A stretch of DNA of 64,000 nucleotides, taken from the NCBI RefSeq assembly GCF_000380145.1, contig NZ_KB904586.1, positions 1 through 64,000 on the forward strand. Direction: 5' to 3'. The notes below the pieces were generated by a model. It ran no database searches, was not told the DNA's origin, and saw only the letters and a program-made list of their open reading frames with translations. Made by a program: the position numbers and the translations under genes. Source of the DNA: Streptococcus thoraltensis DSM 12221. GTDB lineage: Bacteria; Bacillota; Bacilli; Lactobacillales; Streptococcaceae. The stretch's first letter is position 1, and each line of letters begins with the position of its first letter. Of this stretch, positions 52,001 to 60,841 are shown one piece after another.

Positions 52001-52600
52001 TTAGAAGTTAAGTTCTGGAACCAGTGCCAACAAATCTTCTTTTGAAATGGCACCTTGTCTCAAAATTTTAGCTCTGTCAGATGATAAATCAAGAATTGTT
52101 GAATCTATACCCGTTAAGAAAGCATCATCTTCATATCCCAAAACTTGGTTGTCGAAAGATTGCATTATAGTATTAAAATACTTTCCACTTTCTTGACCGG
52201 ATTTATTAGCAGACGGTCCGATAAGCGGCCCATGTTCAGCAATCAATTTCTGCGTAACAGGATGGTTGGGAAAGCGAAAGCCAACACTGTCAAGACCAGA
52301 ATTAATCCAAGTTGGCACTTTTTCATTGGCTTGTAAAATGATGGTCAAAGGGCCAGGCAAGAATCCTTTTACTAATTTTTCAAGAAAAACCGGCTGATTT
52401 TTAGAGAAGTCCAAAATATCTGCATAAGAAGCCACGTTAAGATTCATAGCCTTGTCATATGGACGCTCTTTTAACTCATAAACCAAGTCCACAGATGGCT
52501 TTTCTAAGGCTTTGGCAAAAATACCATAGACTGTTTCTGTTGGTAGAACGACTGCTTGCCCTTTATCCAATTCTTGAGATAGATTTTCTATACTTGTCAT
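52001..52600 (-). CDS. L-threonylcarbamoyladenylate synthase (Sua5/TsaC family)
   Basis: 199 residues of the YrdC fold: GQAVVLPTETVYGIFAKA and KERPYDKAMNLN carry the nucleotide- and threonine-binding residues, and ANKSGQESGKYF follows. Makes threonylcarbamoyl-AMP for the tRNA t6A modification. Overlaps prmC by four bases. The short C-terminus makes it TsaC-like rather than full Sua5. Confidence 0.85.
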   Translation of the reverse strand: MTSIENLSQELDKGQAVVLPTETVYGIFAKALEKPSVDLVYELKERPYDKAMNLNVASYADILDFSKNQPVFLEKLVKGFLPGPLTIILQANEKVPTWINSGLDSVGFRFPNHPVTQKLIAEHGPLIGPSANKSGQESGKYFNTIMQSFDNQVLGYEDDAFLTGIDSTILDLSSDRAKILRQGAISKEDLLALVPELNF

Positions 52601-53424
52601 TTGCCTAACACCACCATTCTATTTTTACCAAAAACATCTTTTAGAACAGACACCTGACGATTGGGAAAATTTCTCTCCAACATCTCCTTGACCTTTTGCC
52701 CTTGCTTATAACCAATTTCAAAGTATATTTGTCCATTTTCAAGGAGAAAATCAGATGCCTCCTCAATAATTTGCTCATAAATAGCATAGCCATCATTATT
52801 CGCAAAAAGTGCTCTATGCGGTTCATGTGAAAGAACGTTTATTCCCACTTCAGCACTATCTTTCTCCGCAATATATGGAGGATTTGACACGATAATATCG
52901 AATTTTCCTGAAACTTGATTGAACACATCAGATTGCAACCATTCGATTGTGAGCCCTAGTTTTTCGCCATTATAGCGAGACACCTCTAAAGCAGCTTCTG
53001 AAATATCAACAGCTGTCACACTCCAATCAGGTCGTTGAGCTTTGAGCGCTAAAGCAATAGCACCACTACCAGTCCCAATATCCAGCACTCTCAAAGGTTT
53101 AGAATCATTTTCAGCTAGGATAATATCCACCAACTCTTCTGTCTCAGGACGCGGAATCAAGACATTTGGAGTTACTGTCAAAACCAAATCTTTAAAGTAT
53201 GCATAGCCAAGATAATGTTGGACAGGTTTGTGCGCTTTTAAGTGTTCAAAAATACCCTCTAAGAGTTTTTGATCTTCTAGCGTGACTTCCTTAGCCTGAT
53301 TCAAGGCAAAATCTGTTGTGGACCACCCCTTTTTTTCCTTAAATGCGAAAATTAAGGCTTCTCCTTCTTCGTCAAAGGTTCCAAGAGCTTCACAAAGCTC
53401 ATTAATCAACTGCCTATAAGTCAT
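52597..53424 (-). CDS. prmC: Release factor glutamine methyltransferase
   Basis: SAM-dependent enzyme that N5-methylates the GGQ glutamine of release factors. 275 residues with an N-terminal helical domain, SAM motif VLDIGTGSGAIALALK and catalytic NPPY in IIVSNPPYIAE. It shares one base with the end of prfA, whose product is its substrate. Confidence 0.94.
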   Translation of the reverse strand: MTYRQLINELCEALGTFDEEGEALIFAFKEKKGWSTTDFALNQAKEVTLEDQKLLEGIFEHLKAHKPVQHYLGYAYFKDLVLTVTPNVLIPRPETEELVDIILAENDSKPLRVLDIGTGSGAIALALKAQRPDWSVTAVDISEAALEVSRYNGEKLGLTIEWLQSDVFNQVSGKFDIIVSNPPYIAEKDSAEVGINVLSHEPHRALFANNDGYAIYEQIIEEASDFLLENGQIYFEIGYKQGQKVKEMLERNFPNRQVSVLKDVFGKNRMVVLGK

Positions 53425-54503
53425 TATTTATTTAATTCTTCAAGTTTTTGCGTTTGATCGTACATAATCAATGCATCTACTACTTCATCCATTTTCCCTG
53501 ACAAAATAGTATCTAACTTTTGAAGTGTCAAGCCGATACGGTGGTCCGTCACACGGTTTTGTGGGAAATTATAAGTACGGATACGTTCTGAACGATCACC
53601 TGTGCCGACAGTTGATTTACGTTCAGCATCCTGCTCATCTTGTGCGATTTGGGCGAAATGGTCTGCCACACGCGCACGGATAATCTTCATAGCCTTATCT
53701 CGGTTTTTCTGCTGGGTACGTTCTTCTTGCATTTCAACTTTGATTCCCGTTGGAATGTGAACCATACGAACGGCAGTCGCAACCTTATTGACGTTCTGAC
53801 CACCAGCACCAGAGGCGTGGTAAATATCAACACGAAGATCTTTTTGATCAATCTCGTATTCCACTTCTTCTACTTCAGGCATAACTAAGACGGTCGCTGT
53901 TGAGGTATGGACACGTCCTTGGCTTTCGGTTACGGGGACACGTTGCACACGGTGAGCACCAGATTCGTATTTTAATTTGGAATAAACGGATTGCCCAGAA
54001 ACCATGGCAACAACCTCTTTGATACCTCCGACTCCGTTATAAGATGCCTCCATGACCTCAAATCGCCACCCTTGAGTTTCAGCGTATTTTTGATACATCT
54101 GTAACAGATCGCCCGCAAAGAGTGCTGCCTCGTCACCACCAGCAGCTCCACGGATTTCCAAGATGATATTTTTATCATCATTGGGATCTTTGGGTAAGAG
54201 CAAGATTTTCAATTTTTCTTCATACTCTTCTTTGGATGCTTTGGACTCTTTCAACTCTTCTTTTGCCATTTCTTCCAAGTCAGCGTCCCCAGCAGCATCT
54301 TTAATCATCTCTTCTGCATCGGAAATGTTTTGAAGGATTTGCTTGTACTCACGATAGGCACTCACTGTGTCACGTGTACTAGCTTCTTCTTTTGACAATT
54401 CCATAAAACGTTTGGTATCAGAAACGACAGCCGGATCCGATAGAAGTTCTCCCAACTCTTCGTATCGATCTTCTACGGCTTGTAATTGATCATATATATT
54501 CAT
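53424..54503 (-). CDS. prfA: Peptide chain release factor 1
   Basis: Terminates translation at UAA and UAG. 359 residues with codon-reading [13 protein letters not shown] (the PxT loop) and the catalytic GGQ in [12 protein letters not shown], the target of PrmC. TTTCTCCTTT on the plus strand is the complement of its ribosome site. Confidence 0.97.
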   Translation of the reverse strand: MNIYDQLQAVEDRYEELGELLSDPAVVSDTKRFMELSKEEASTRDTVSAYREYKQILQNISDAEEMIKDAAGDADLEEMAKEELKESKASKEEYEEKLKILLLPKDPNDDKNIILEIRGAAGGDEAALFAGDLLQMYQKYAETQGWRFEVMEASYNGVGGIKEVVAMVSGQSVYSKLKYESGAHRVQRVPVTESQGRVHTSTATVLVMPEVEEVEYEIDQKDLRVDIYHASGAGGQNVNKVATAVRMVHIPTGIKVEMQEERTQQKNRDKAMKIIRARVADHFAQIAQDEQDAERKSTVGTGDRSERIRTYNFPQNRVTDHRIGLTLQKLDTILSGKMDEVVDALIMYDQTQKLEELNK

Positions 54504-54539
54504 TGATTTTCTTTCTCCTTTGTTAAATAGCTGCGCTTA

Positions 54540-55115
54540 TTATTGATTTAAAATGGGATTGAAATAATGTTTTCGACAGACCGAAGTATAAGTTTCATTC
54601 CCACCAATTTGAATTTGATTCCCATCGTACACAGGCTTACCATCTTCCATCCGTAAAACCATTGTGGCCTTTTTGGAGCAATAATGGCAGATAGTCTTGA
54701 TTTCATCGATCTTATCCGCTAGTAATAGAAAATACTTTGAGCCTTCGAATAATTCGTTTCGAAAATCATTTTTTAACCCGAAAGCCATGACTGGGATATC
54801 CAATTCATCAACGACTCGTGCTAAATCATAGACATTAGCCTTAGACAAAAATTGACACTCGTCAATAAGCACACAGTAAGGTTTGATAGCCTGTTTTTGA
54901 ATGAAGCCGTATATATCAGTCTCGGGTGTAATCACTTCTGCTTGTCGCTTCACACCAATCCGACTGGAAACGAAACCAAATCCATCACGATTGTCAAGAG
55001 AGCTAGTCATTAGGACAATAGGTTTTCCTTGCTCCTCGTAGTTATAGGCAACCTTTAAAATCTCAATAGATTTCCCTGAATTCATAGTGCCATAGCGATA
55101 ATATAACTGTGCCAA
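54540..55115 (-). CDS. tdk: Thymidine kinase
   Basis: Type II thymidine kinase of 191 residues for deoxythymidine salvage. I start at TTG 55115 ([16 protein letters not shown]), eight bases after AAGAGG; the longer frame from 55163 adds 16 residues of non-family sequence. P-loop [17 protein letters not shown] (DExQ) and zinc-binding CHYCSKK with CRKH are visible. First gene of the long minus-strand run. Confidence 0.93.
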   Translation of the reverse strand: MAQLYYRYGTMNSGKSIEILKVAYNYEEQGKPIVLMTSSLDNRDGFGFVSSRIGVKRQAEVITPETDIYGFIQKQAIKPYCVLIDECQFLSKANVYDLARVVDELDIPVMAFGLKNDFRNELFEGSKYFLLLADKIDEIKTICHYCSKKATMVLRMEDGKPVYDGNQIQIGGNETYTSVCRKHYFNPILNQ

Positions 55116-55207
55116 AATATCGACCTCTTCTTTCAATATCTTTTCTATTTTACCATAAAACAAGGGTTATTGCGACTTAGGATATGCTAAAAAACTTCTA
55201 TAAAAAT

Positions 55208-55236
55208 CTGACAATTGCTCATATTTATGCTAAAAT
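55208..55236 (+). promoter_or_regulatory. Promoter of the tautomerase-apbE2 pair
   Basis: CTGACA (55208-55213), a 17-base spacer and extended -10 TGCTAAAAT (hexamer 55231-55236). The leader contains AACTC-6-GAGTT followed by Ts, a weak possible attenuator, and then AAAGGAGAA before the ATG. Confidence 0.7.
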
Positions 55237-55303
55237 ATTGGCAAATAAAACTCTTTAGTGAGTTAGTATTTTTAATTACAAAAAAACTTAAAGGAGAACT
55301 GTT

Positions 55304-55489
55304 ATGCCATTTGTAAAAATCGATTTATTTGAAGGACGTTCTAACGAACAAAAAGCTCAACTTGCACGCGAAGTAACAGAAGTAGTTTCTCGAGTTACAG
55401 AAGCTCCAAAAGAAGCTATCCACGTCTTTATTAATGATATGCCAGAAGGAACTTACTTCCCTCATGGTGAAATCAAAAAGAAAAACTAA
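55304..55489 (+). CDS. 4-oxalocrotonate tautomerase-like protein
   Basis: 61 residues, the normal size of the hexameric 4-OT family, with the catalytic Pro directly after the initiator Met (MPFVKIDLFEGRSNEQ). The metabolic substrate in streptococci is unknown; xylose or aromatic routes are absent nearby. It lies five bases before the ApbE gene, with which it is probably co-transcribed. Confidence 0.88.
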   Translation: MPFVKIDLFEGRSNEQKAQLAREVTEVVSRVTEAPKEAIHVFINDMPEGTYFPHGEIKKKN

Positions 55490-55494
55490 GTATC

Positions 55495-56433
55495 ATGACC
55501 TTAAAATCCCACTCTCTGCGACTAATGGGAACAAAAATTGATCTTCTTATTGATAGTGACAATGCTGAAAAGCTGATTAATGACTGCATTGATCTTCTAC
55601 ACCTCTACAATAAAAGATTTAGTGCCAACGATGAGACTTCTGAACTGATGGCTGTCAATTTAAATGCAGGTATCAAGCCTATCAAAGTACACCCTGAGTT
55701 ACTCGATTTGATTGCTCTAGGTAAAAAACACAGCCTAGGGAAACCAAGCCACCTCAACATTGCCATTGGTCCTCTCGTTAATGCTTGGAGAATTGGCTTT
55801 TCTGATGCCCACGTTCCAGAACACTCTACGATTCAAAACGCTTTAACTTTAATTGATCCTCACCACATTCAAATTAACCCTCATGAGGGAACTGTACTTT
55901 TAGTTAAAAAAGGCATGCGTATCGATTTAGGCGCGATAGCCAAAGGCTACATTGCAGACCGTATTATAGATTATCTAAAATCACAAGGTGCTACTTCTGC
56001 TATGATTAATCTTGGTGGAAATGTCTTGGTTTATGGTCCCAATCAGAAAAGATCCGATGCCAAATGGTATATCGGTATTCAACATCCAGAATTAGAACGC
56101 GGACAGAATCTAGGGATTATCAAAATTGAAAACCAATCAGTAGTCACATCTGGTATATATGAACGAAAACTAGTTCATAATGGGCATACCTACCATCATA
56201 TTTTTGATTCTGATACAGGTTATCCCATTGATACAGAAATGGCCAGTATAACTATTGTCGCTGACCTGTCCGTTGATTGCGAAATTTGGACAACAAAACT
56301 CTTTGGACTTCCAATAGTTGAAGCCATGATGATGATTGAGTCAACGCCTGATATTGAAGGCATCATTATAACACAAGATCATCGTATTGCTATTTCCAAA
56401 GGTTTAACATCTAGGTATCAGAGTCTTTATTAA
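55495..56433 (+). CDS. FAD:protein FMN transferase, cytosolic type (second ApbE)
   Basis: 312 residues of the ApbE family with no signal peptide or lipobox (starts MTLKSHSLRLMGTKIDL), so it acts inside the cell. Motifs: LNIAIGPLVNAWRIGF, IDLGAIAKGYIAD, AMINLGGNVLVYG, SVVTSGIYERK and HHIFDSDTGYP. Cytosolic ApbEs of this kind modify fumarate- or urocanate-reductase-type flavoproteins; no such substrate lies in the window. The C-terminal metal-binding segment reads LSVDCEIWTTKLF, with Cys and Ile where other members have Gly-Asp. Confidence 0.82.
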   Translation: MTLKSHSLRLMGTKIDLLIDSDNAEKLINDCIDLLHLYNKRFSANDETSELMAVNLNAGIKPIKVHPELLDLIALGKKHSLGKPSHLNIAIGPLVNAWRIGFSDAHVPEHSTIQNALTLIDPHHIQINPHEGTVLLVKKGMRIDLGAIAKGYIADRIIDYLKSQGATSAMINLGGNVLVYGPNQKRSDAKWYIGIQHPELERGQNLGIIKIENQSVVTSGIYERKLVHNGHTYHHIFDSDTGYPIDTEMASITIVADLSVDCEIWTTKLFGLPIVEAMMMIESTPDIEGIIITQDHRIAISKGLTSRYQSLY

Positions 56434-56436
56434 AGA

Positions 56437-56465
56437 AAAAAGTTGGAATGATTTCCAACTTTTTT
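56437..56465. terminator. Bidirectional terminator
   Basis: AAAAAGTTGGAA (56437-56448) and TTCCAACTTTTT (starting at 56453) form a perfect 12-bp stem with a four-base loop, between two convergent genes. Confidence 0.85.
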
Positions 56466-56470
56466 GATAT

Positions 56471-56809
56471 TTACATAATCTGTTCAAAATGAAGATGTAC
56501 AATAACCTTATCGTCATAGCCATTACGTTCCAAATCACGTTGCAAACGATAAGAAATATAGTGTTCTGCAATATTGATAAAGCCAGCATCCATAAGACGA
56601 TTTTCTACAAGAGATTGAATCATGTTAATAGTTGGACGCTCAACCTGTGCTTCTTCTAAATCAAGAACGACTTTCTTTGTAACTTGAGCAAGATTTGAAC
56701 GCCAAGTATCATCAATGACATAAACTGTTTGAGCTGCTCTCACAATGGCTTGGTAAATTTTATCAGGATTAAATTCTGCGACTTGTCCATCACGTTTAAT
56801 AATTTGCAT
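56471..56809 (-). CDS. Stand-alone ATP-cone domain protein
   Basis: 112 residues consisting almost entirely of an ATP-cone (MQIIKRDGQVAEFNPDKIYQAIVRA…), the nucleotide-sensing domain of ribonucleotide reductases and NrdR. It has no zinc ribbon, so it is not NrdR, and no reductase domain. It may sense ATP/dATP for a partner encoded elsewhere. Neighbours are nox and apbE2. A ribosome site (AAAGGGGA) precedes the ATG. Confidence 0.75.
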   Translation of the reverse strand: MQIIKRDGQVAEFNPDKIYQAIVRAAQTVYVIDDTWRSNLAQVTKKVVLDLEEAQVERPTINMIQSLVENRLMDAGFINIAEHYISYRLQRDLERNGYDDKVIVHLHFEQIM

Positions 56810-56989
56810 AAGAGGTCCCCTTTCAATGTATTTTCATTGCTTACATTAATTATGCAAGGGATTTCATGTTTTGTCAAGTTAAATTATTCAAGAGAAAAAT
56901 AATTGGAAGATTAAAACCTTTTAACCACCAATTTAGCTGATGCTTTTCCTGATTTTCTCGAAGAGAAAAACTGGATCGAAGCCATAATA

Positions 56990-57018
56990 AAATCGAAGAT
57001 CAAAAAGATCTCCGATTT
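56990..57018 (-). terminator. Terminator of nox
   Basis: On the minus strand AAATCGGAGATC (57007-57018) pairs with GATCTTCGATTT (56990-57001), one G-U pair, five-base loop, followed by TTATTAT. Confidence 0.7.
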
Positions 57019-57025
57019 TTCATGA

Positions 57026-58393
57026 TTATTCTGCGCCAAGTGCAGCCATTGTGATGTAGTTGTACGGTTTATTGAAGTGTGGCAAGAAGAAGATATCCAT
57101 GAGTGAAAGCTCTTCAATTGTCACGTGTTTCATGATAGCAAGTGAGAACATGTGGATACCCATTGACATGTCTTCACGTGATACCATTTGGCAACCAAGA
57201 ACAACTCGTGTATCTTTATCATATACAATCTTAATTGCTACGTCATGGTTGTCATGTTTGATAAACTCAGGTTTTTGTTTGTCATTGAAAGATGCAACTG
57301 CGGCATTAAAGCCTGCTTCTTTAGCACGTTCTTCAGTCAAACCAGTTGAAACCATGTTAAGCCCAAAGATTGAAATACCATTTGAACCTTGTACACCAAC
57401 TCCTTCAAGTTCATGTCCTGCAAGATTATGAGCTGCTACAATACCTGTACGAACGGCATTTGACGCCAAGGCAATATAGCTGTGATCGTCGCGAGCATTG
57501 TCATAGATAGTTGCACAATCACCAATAGCATAAACATCCTTCATGCTAGTTTCTTGTTTTTTATCTACCAACCAAGCACCATTGCGGAAAGTTTCGAGTT
57601 CACCATTTCCGAGTGCTGTATTAGGACGGAAACCAACACACATGATAACCATGTCAACATCAAACGTTTCTTTGTCAGTTACGAGATGCTCAACTTTCCC
57701 ATTTCCTTCAACAGCTTGAACAGCTTGACCAAGAGCAAGTTTGATACCGTTGTCTTCAAGGTTTTTGCACATCAATTCTGTGAAATCACGGTCGTAGTAA
57801 GCTCCCATAACTGTGTCAGCAATATCGACAAGGACTACTTCTTTGCCTTTACGTTTGAAACTTTCAGCAAGTTCAACACCGATGTAACCACCACCAACAA
57901 CTGCTACACGTGAAATACCAGGTTTTTCAACACGGTTGATAACATCTTCAGCATTTTGATAAAGTTTAACAAATTGAAGATTTTCAAGAGTTGCTTCGAA
58001 TTCACGTGAACCTTCTTTGATTTCAACACCTTTGATTGGTGGAACAATTGGTTGCGAACCAGTTGCTAGAAGCAATTTATCATAAGATTCAACATGTTCT
58101 TTACCATCAACAATCGCTGTTACTTCTTTTTTAGCATAGTCAATATGAGTGACAGGTGATTCCATATACACAGTTGCACCCATGCTTTCAAGCTCTTCCT
58201 TGTCAGAATAGAAAAGACCTTCAGGACCATCAATTTGTTCACCAATCCATAAAGCCATTCCACATCCTAAGAAAGAGATGTTTGAGTTTTGGTCAAAGGT
58301 TACGATTTCATTTTCAGAACCGTAGTTTGACAACATTGTTTTAATAGCAGCTGTACCAGCGTGGTTAGTACCTACGACAACAATTTTAGACAT
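57026..58393 (-). CDS. nox: NADH oxidase (water-forming)
   Basis: FAD enzyme of 455 residues reducing O2 to water with NADH, important for aerobic redox balance. FAD motif GTNHAGTAA, redox-active Cys in [10 protein letters not shown] (the Cys42 equivalent), NAD motif [10 protein letters not shown] and the second FAD contact VYAIGDC are all present. The ending [21 protein letters not shown] is typical of streptococcal NOX. Codon usage is that of a highly expressed gene. Confidence 0.96.
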   Translation of the reverse strand: MSKIVVVGTNHAGTAAIKTMLSNYGSENEIVTFDQNSNISFLGCGMALWIGEQIDGPEGLFYSDKEELESMGATVYMESPVTHIDYAKKEVTAIVDGKEHVESYDKLLLATGSQPIVPPIKGVEIKEGSREFEATLENLQFVKLYQNAEDVINRVEKPGISRVAVVGGGYIGVELAESFKRKGKEVVLVDIADTVMGAYYDRDFTELMCKNLEDNGIKLALGQAVQAVEGNGKVEHLVTDKETFDVDMVIMCVGFRPNTALGNGELETFRNGAWLVDKKQETSMKDVYAIGDCATIYDNARDDHSYIALASNAVRTGIVAAHNLAGHELEGVGVQGSNGISIFGLNMVSTGLTEERAKEAGFNAAVASFNDKQKPEFIKHDNHDVAIKIVYDKDTRVVLGCQMVSREDMSMGIHMFSLAIMKHVTIEELSLMDIFFLPHFNKPYNYITMAALGAE

Positions 58394-58427
58394 ATAAAAA
58401 TCTCCAATATAATTTTTTTACTTGTTA

Positions 58428-58456
58428 AGTATAACACAAACAGCAACGTACACCAA
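58428..58456 (-). promoter_or_regulatory. nox promoter
   Basis: On the minus strand TTGGTG (58451-58456), a 17-base spacer and TATACT (58428-58433), 35 bases before the ATG with its TTGGAGA ribosome site. Confidence 0.6.
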
Positions 58457-58791
58457 TTTATTTGCTCGTTAAATCACAAACAAAATGCATGTATGCATGT
58501 GTATGATAACGGTTTCTATTATATCAAAAAGAGAATCCCCTGACCAGTTTTCACTGTAAAATTAATACGATAAATGTAGGAAGAAAATACATGAAAACAT
58601 TTTCTGATTGCGTGCATTTTTAAAAATACTTTCACAAAATTTACATTATCGCATAAGTAATCTCTCATTTTCATCACTATTATAACAAATTTTCACCATA
58701 AAAACTATATTTTTTATGAAAATATGTTCTCTGAAACCGAAACTTTCGTCATGCGTTTAGCCTACAAAATTAAGAATCTTAACAAAAGAAA
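58457..58791. other. Intergenic stretch between nox and the nucleoside operon
   Basis: About 335 AT-rich bases. It contains a short ATGCATGTATGCATGTGTATG-like tandem at about 58486-58504 and an eleven-codon ATG frame at 58591 with AGGAAG upstream, which I do not count as a gene. Confidence 0.4.
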
Positions 58792-58813
58792 AAGAGAGAA
58801 AATCTTCTCTCTT
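58792..58813 (-). terminator. Terminator of the nucleoside operon
   Basis: AAGAGAGAA (58792-58800) and TTCTCTCTT (58805-58813) form a perfect 9-bp stem with a four-base loop and a T-run on the minus strand. Confidence 0.8.
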
Positions 58814-58820
58814 AATAAAC

Positions 58821-59777
58821 TTATTTTGACTTGATGTAATTTTTACCACCAGCTTTCGGACCAACTGCTTGCCCAAAGAAAGCTGCCAAAACAATAATTG
58901 TAAGAACATATGGTGCAATTTGAAGATAAACTGTTGGAATTTTTGATAAAAATGGCAACTGATTACCAATAACAGCCAAACTCTGAGAAACACCAAAGAA
59001 GAGACTTGATAGCATGGCACCTACTGGGTTCCATTTACCAAAAATCATGGCCGCCAAAGCGATAAATCCAGGACCAAGAATCGTTGTTCCCGCAAAGTTA
59101 ACTGAGATGGATTGAGCATATACTGCTCCTCCCATTCCCCCAAGAAAACCTGAAATCATGACACCATAATATTTCATACGGTAAACATTAATTCCTAAGG
59201 TATCAGCAGCTTGAGGATGTTCCCCTACAGAACGCAAACGAAGACCAAATTTTGTCTTATACAAAATATACCATGAAAGGAATGAAATAATAATAGCTAT
59301 ATAAGCTACCAAACTAGTGCCTTTGAAGAAAATATCGCCAATAATAGGAATTTGCGACAAGACTGGAAAATCAAACTTACCAAATGCTCTGGAAATATTA
59401 TCTGTCTGTCCTTTTCCATACAATACTTTAACCAAGAAAACAGATAGGGCAGGAGCCATCAAATTAAGTACGGTACCACTAACAATGTGGTCAGCTCGGA
59501 AATTAACTGTCGCAACCGCATGAATCAATGAGAATAAAACCCCAACTAGACCACCTACGATTGTTGCAACCCAAGGCGTTGCTTTTCCTAAAACATCTGA
59601 AAATCCTAAATTAAATATAATACCAGAGAAAGCACCCATTACCATGATACCTTCCAGACCAACATTGACAACACCAGAACGTTCAGAGAAGGTTCCACCG
59701 ATACTTGTCAAAATGAGAGGTGTTGCATAAATTAGCATTGAGCTAACCAATAAAGTCAACATTGTCATCAAACTCAT
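58821..59777 (-). CDS. nupQ: Nucleoside ABC transporter permease NupQ-like
   Basis: 318 residues with about nine to ten spans. The RbsC-like pattern ERSGVVNVGLEGIMVMGAFSG and LRSVGEHPQAADTLGINV is that of the guanosine/nucleoside importer permeases YufQ/NupQ. Two bases after nupP on the same strand. Forms the channel with NupP, fed by the lipoprotein encoded first in the operon. Confidence 0.88.
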   Translation of the reverse strand: MSLMTMLTLLVSSMLIYATPLILTSIGGTFSERSGVVNVGLEGIMVMGAFSGIIFNLGFSDVLGKATPWVATIVGGLVGVLFSLIHAVATVNFRADHIVSGTVLNLMAPALSVFLVKVLYGKGQTDNISRAFGKFDFPVLSQIPIIGDIFFKGTSLVAYIAIIISFLSWYILYKTKFGLRLRSVGEHPQAADTLGINVYRMKYYGVMISGFLGGMGGAVYAQSISVNFAGTTILGPGFIALAAMIFGKWNPVGAMLSSLFFGVSQSLAVIGNQLPFLSKIPTVYLQIAPYVLTIIVLAAFFGQAVGPKAGGKNYIKSK

Positions 59778-59779
59778 GA

Positions 59780-60841
59780 TTAGTTACCACCTTTCACTTG
59801 TTTTTTAGGTTTAATGAATCGTTCGATAAGATAATGAGCACCGACAAAAAAGATAATAGAAGCTGTCACAACCTTAACTAGCTCTGGTGGAATACCAGCA
59901 ATATTCATGCCGGGTGCACCAACGTTAAGGACAGCAAATAAGAAGGCTGCGAAGATAATTCCAATTGGATTGTTTGATGCTAAGAGACTAACCGCCATAC
60001 CATCGAAACCAATGGCTAGAGAACTACTTTGGACATAGACATTTTCAAATGTTCCCAACCCTTCAACAACACCTCCGAGACCAGCGAGAGCTCCTGAAAT
60101 AATCATTGACAAGATAATGGTACGTTTAGCCGACATACCCGCATACTCACTTGCATGAGGGTTTAGACCAACTGAACGAATTTCAAAACCAAGAATTGTT
60201 TTATTGAGTAAAAACCAGATAACAACAACTGCAATCAATGCAAAGAAAATTCCAATGTTTAAGCGTGAATTATTGGTTAAAGCACCTAGCCAGTGTGACT
60301 GATAAGTTGCATTTTGACTAACATAAATCGATGAATCTGTTGTTCTCATAATATCTTTTGAGAAAACACGTTGGATAACAGCATTTCCCCCAAACAAAAT
60401 GATATAGTTCATCATGATTGTCACGATAACTTCACTAGTACCAAGATAGGCGCGTAAAAAACCAGGAATTGCACCAACAATACCACCAGCTAGAACTGCA
60501 ATAATGATAGTCATTAAAATCATTATTGGACGTGGTAAGTCGGGATGTGATAGGGCGAACCAGCCTGCGGCAATCCATCCAGCATAGGCTTGACCTGATA
60601 GACCAATATTGAAAAAACCTGCTCGACTCGCAACGGTAAATCCAAGAGCGATGAGGACTAAAGGTCCCATGGCTCGGAAAATTTCACCGATATTTTTCAC
60701 ACTGCCAAAGGCAATTTGAAACAAGCCTTCATATCCCCATATAGGATCGTAGCCAGAGATGAGCATGATGATTGCTCCCAAAACCAGTCCCAAAATAACA
60801 GAGATAAGCGGAACGGCAATGTGTTGCATTTTTTTAGACAT
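59780..60841 (-). CDS. nupP: Nucleoside ABC transporter permease NupP-like
   Basis: 353 residues, about nine to ten spans. I start at ATG 60841 (MSKKMQHIAVP), overlapping the ATPase gene's end by eight bases; the longer frame from 60883 would lie inside that gene. Motifs RAGFFNIGLSGQAYAGWIA and RSVGLNPHASEYAGMSA are typical of YufP/NupP permeases. Confidence 0.88.
   Translation of the reverse strand: MSKKMQHIAVPLISVILGLVLGAIIMLISGYDPIWGYEGLFQIAFGSVKNIGEIFRAMGPLVLIALGFTVASRAGFFNIGLSGQAYAGWIAAGWFALSHPDLPRPIMILMTIIIAVLAGGIVGAIPGFLRAYLGTSEVIVTIMMNYIILFGGNAVIQRVFSKDIMRTTDSSIYVSQNATYQSHWLGALTNNSRLNIGIFFALIAVVVIWFLLNKTILGFEIRSVGLNPHASEYAGMSAKRTIILSMIISGALAGLGGVVEGLGTFENVYVQSSSLAIGFDGMAVSLLASNNPIGIIFAAFLFAVLNVGAPGMNIAGIPPELVKVVTASIIFFVGAHYLIERFIKPKKQVKGGN

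Noticed and set aside
58591..58623. Micro-ORF MKTFSDCVHF with AGGAAG upstream
   Set aside because: There is no promoter, terminator or gene context; in AT-rich DNA such frames arise often by chance.
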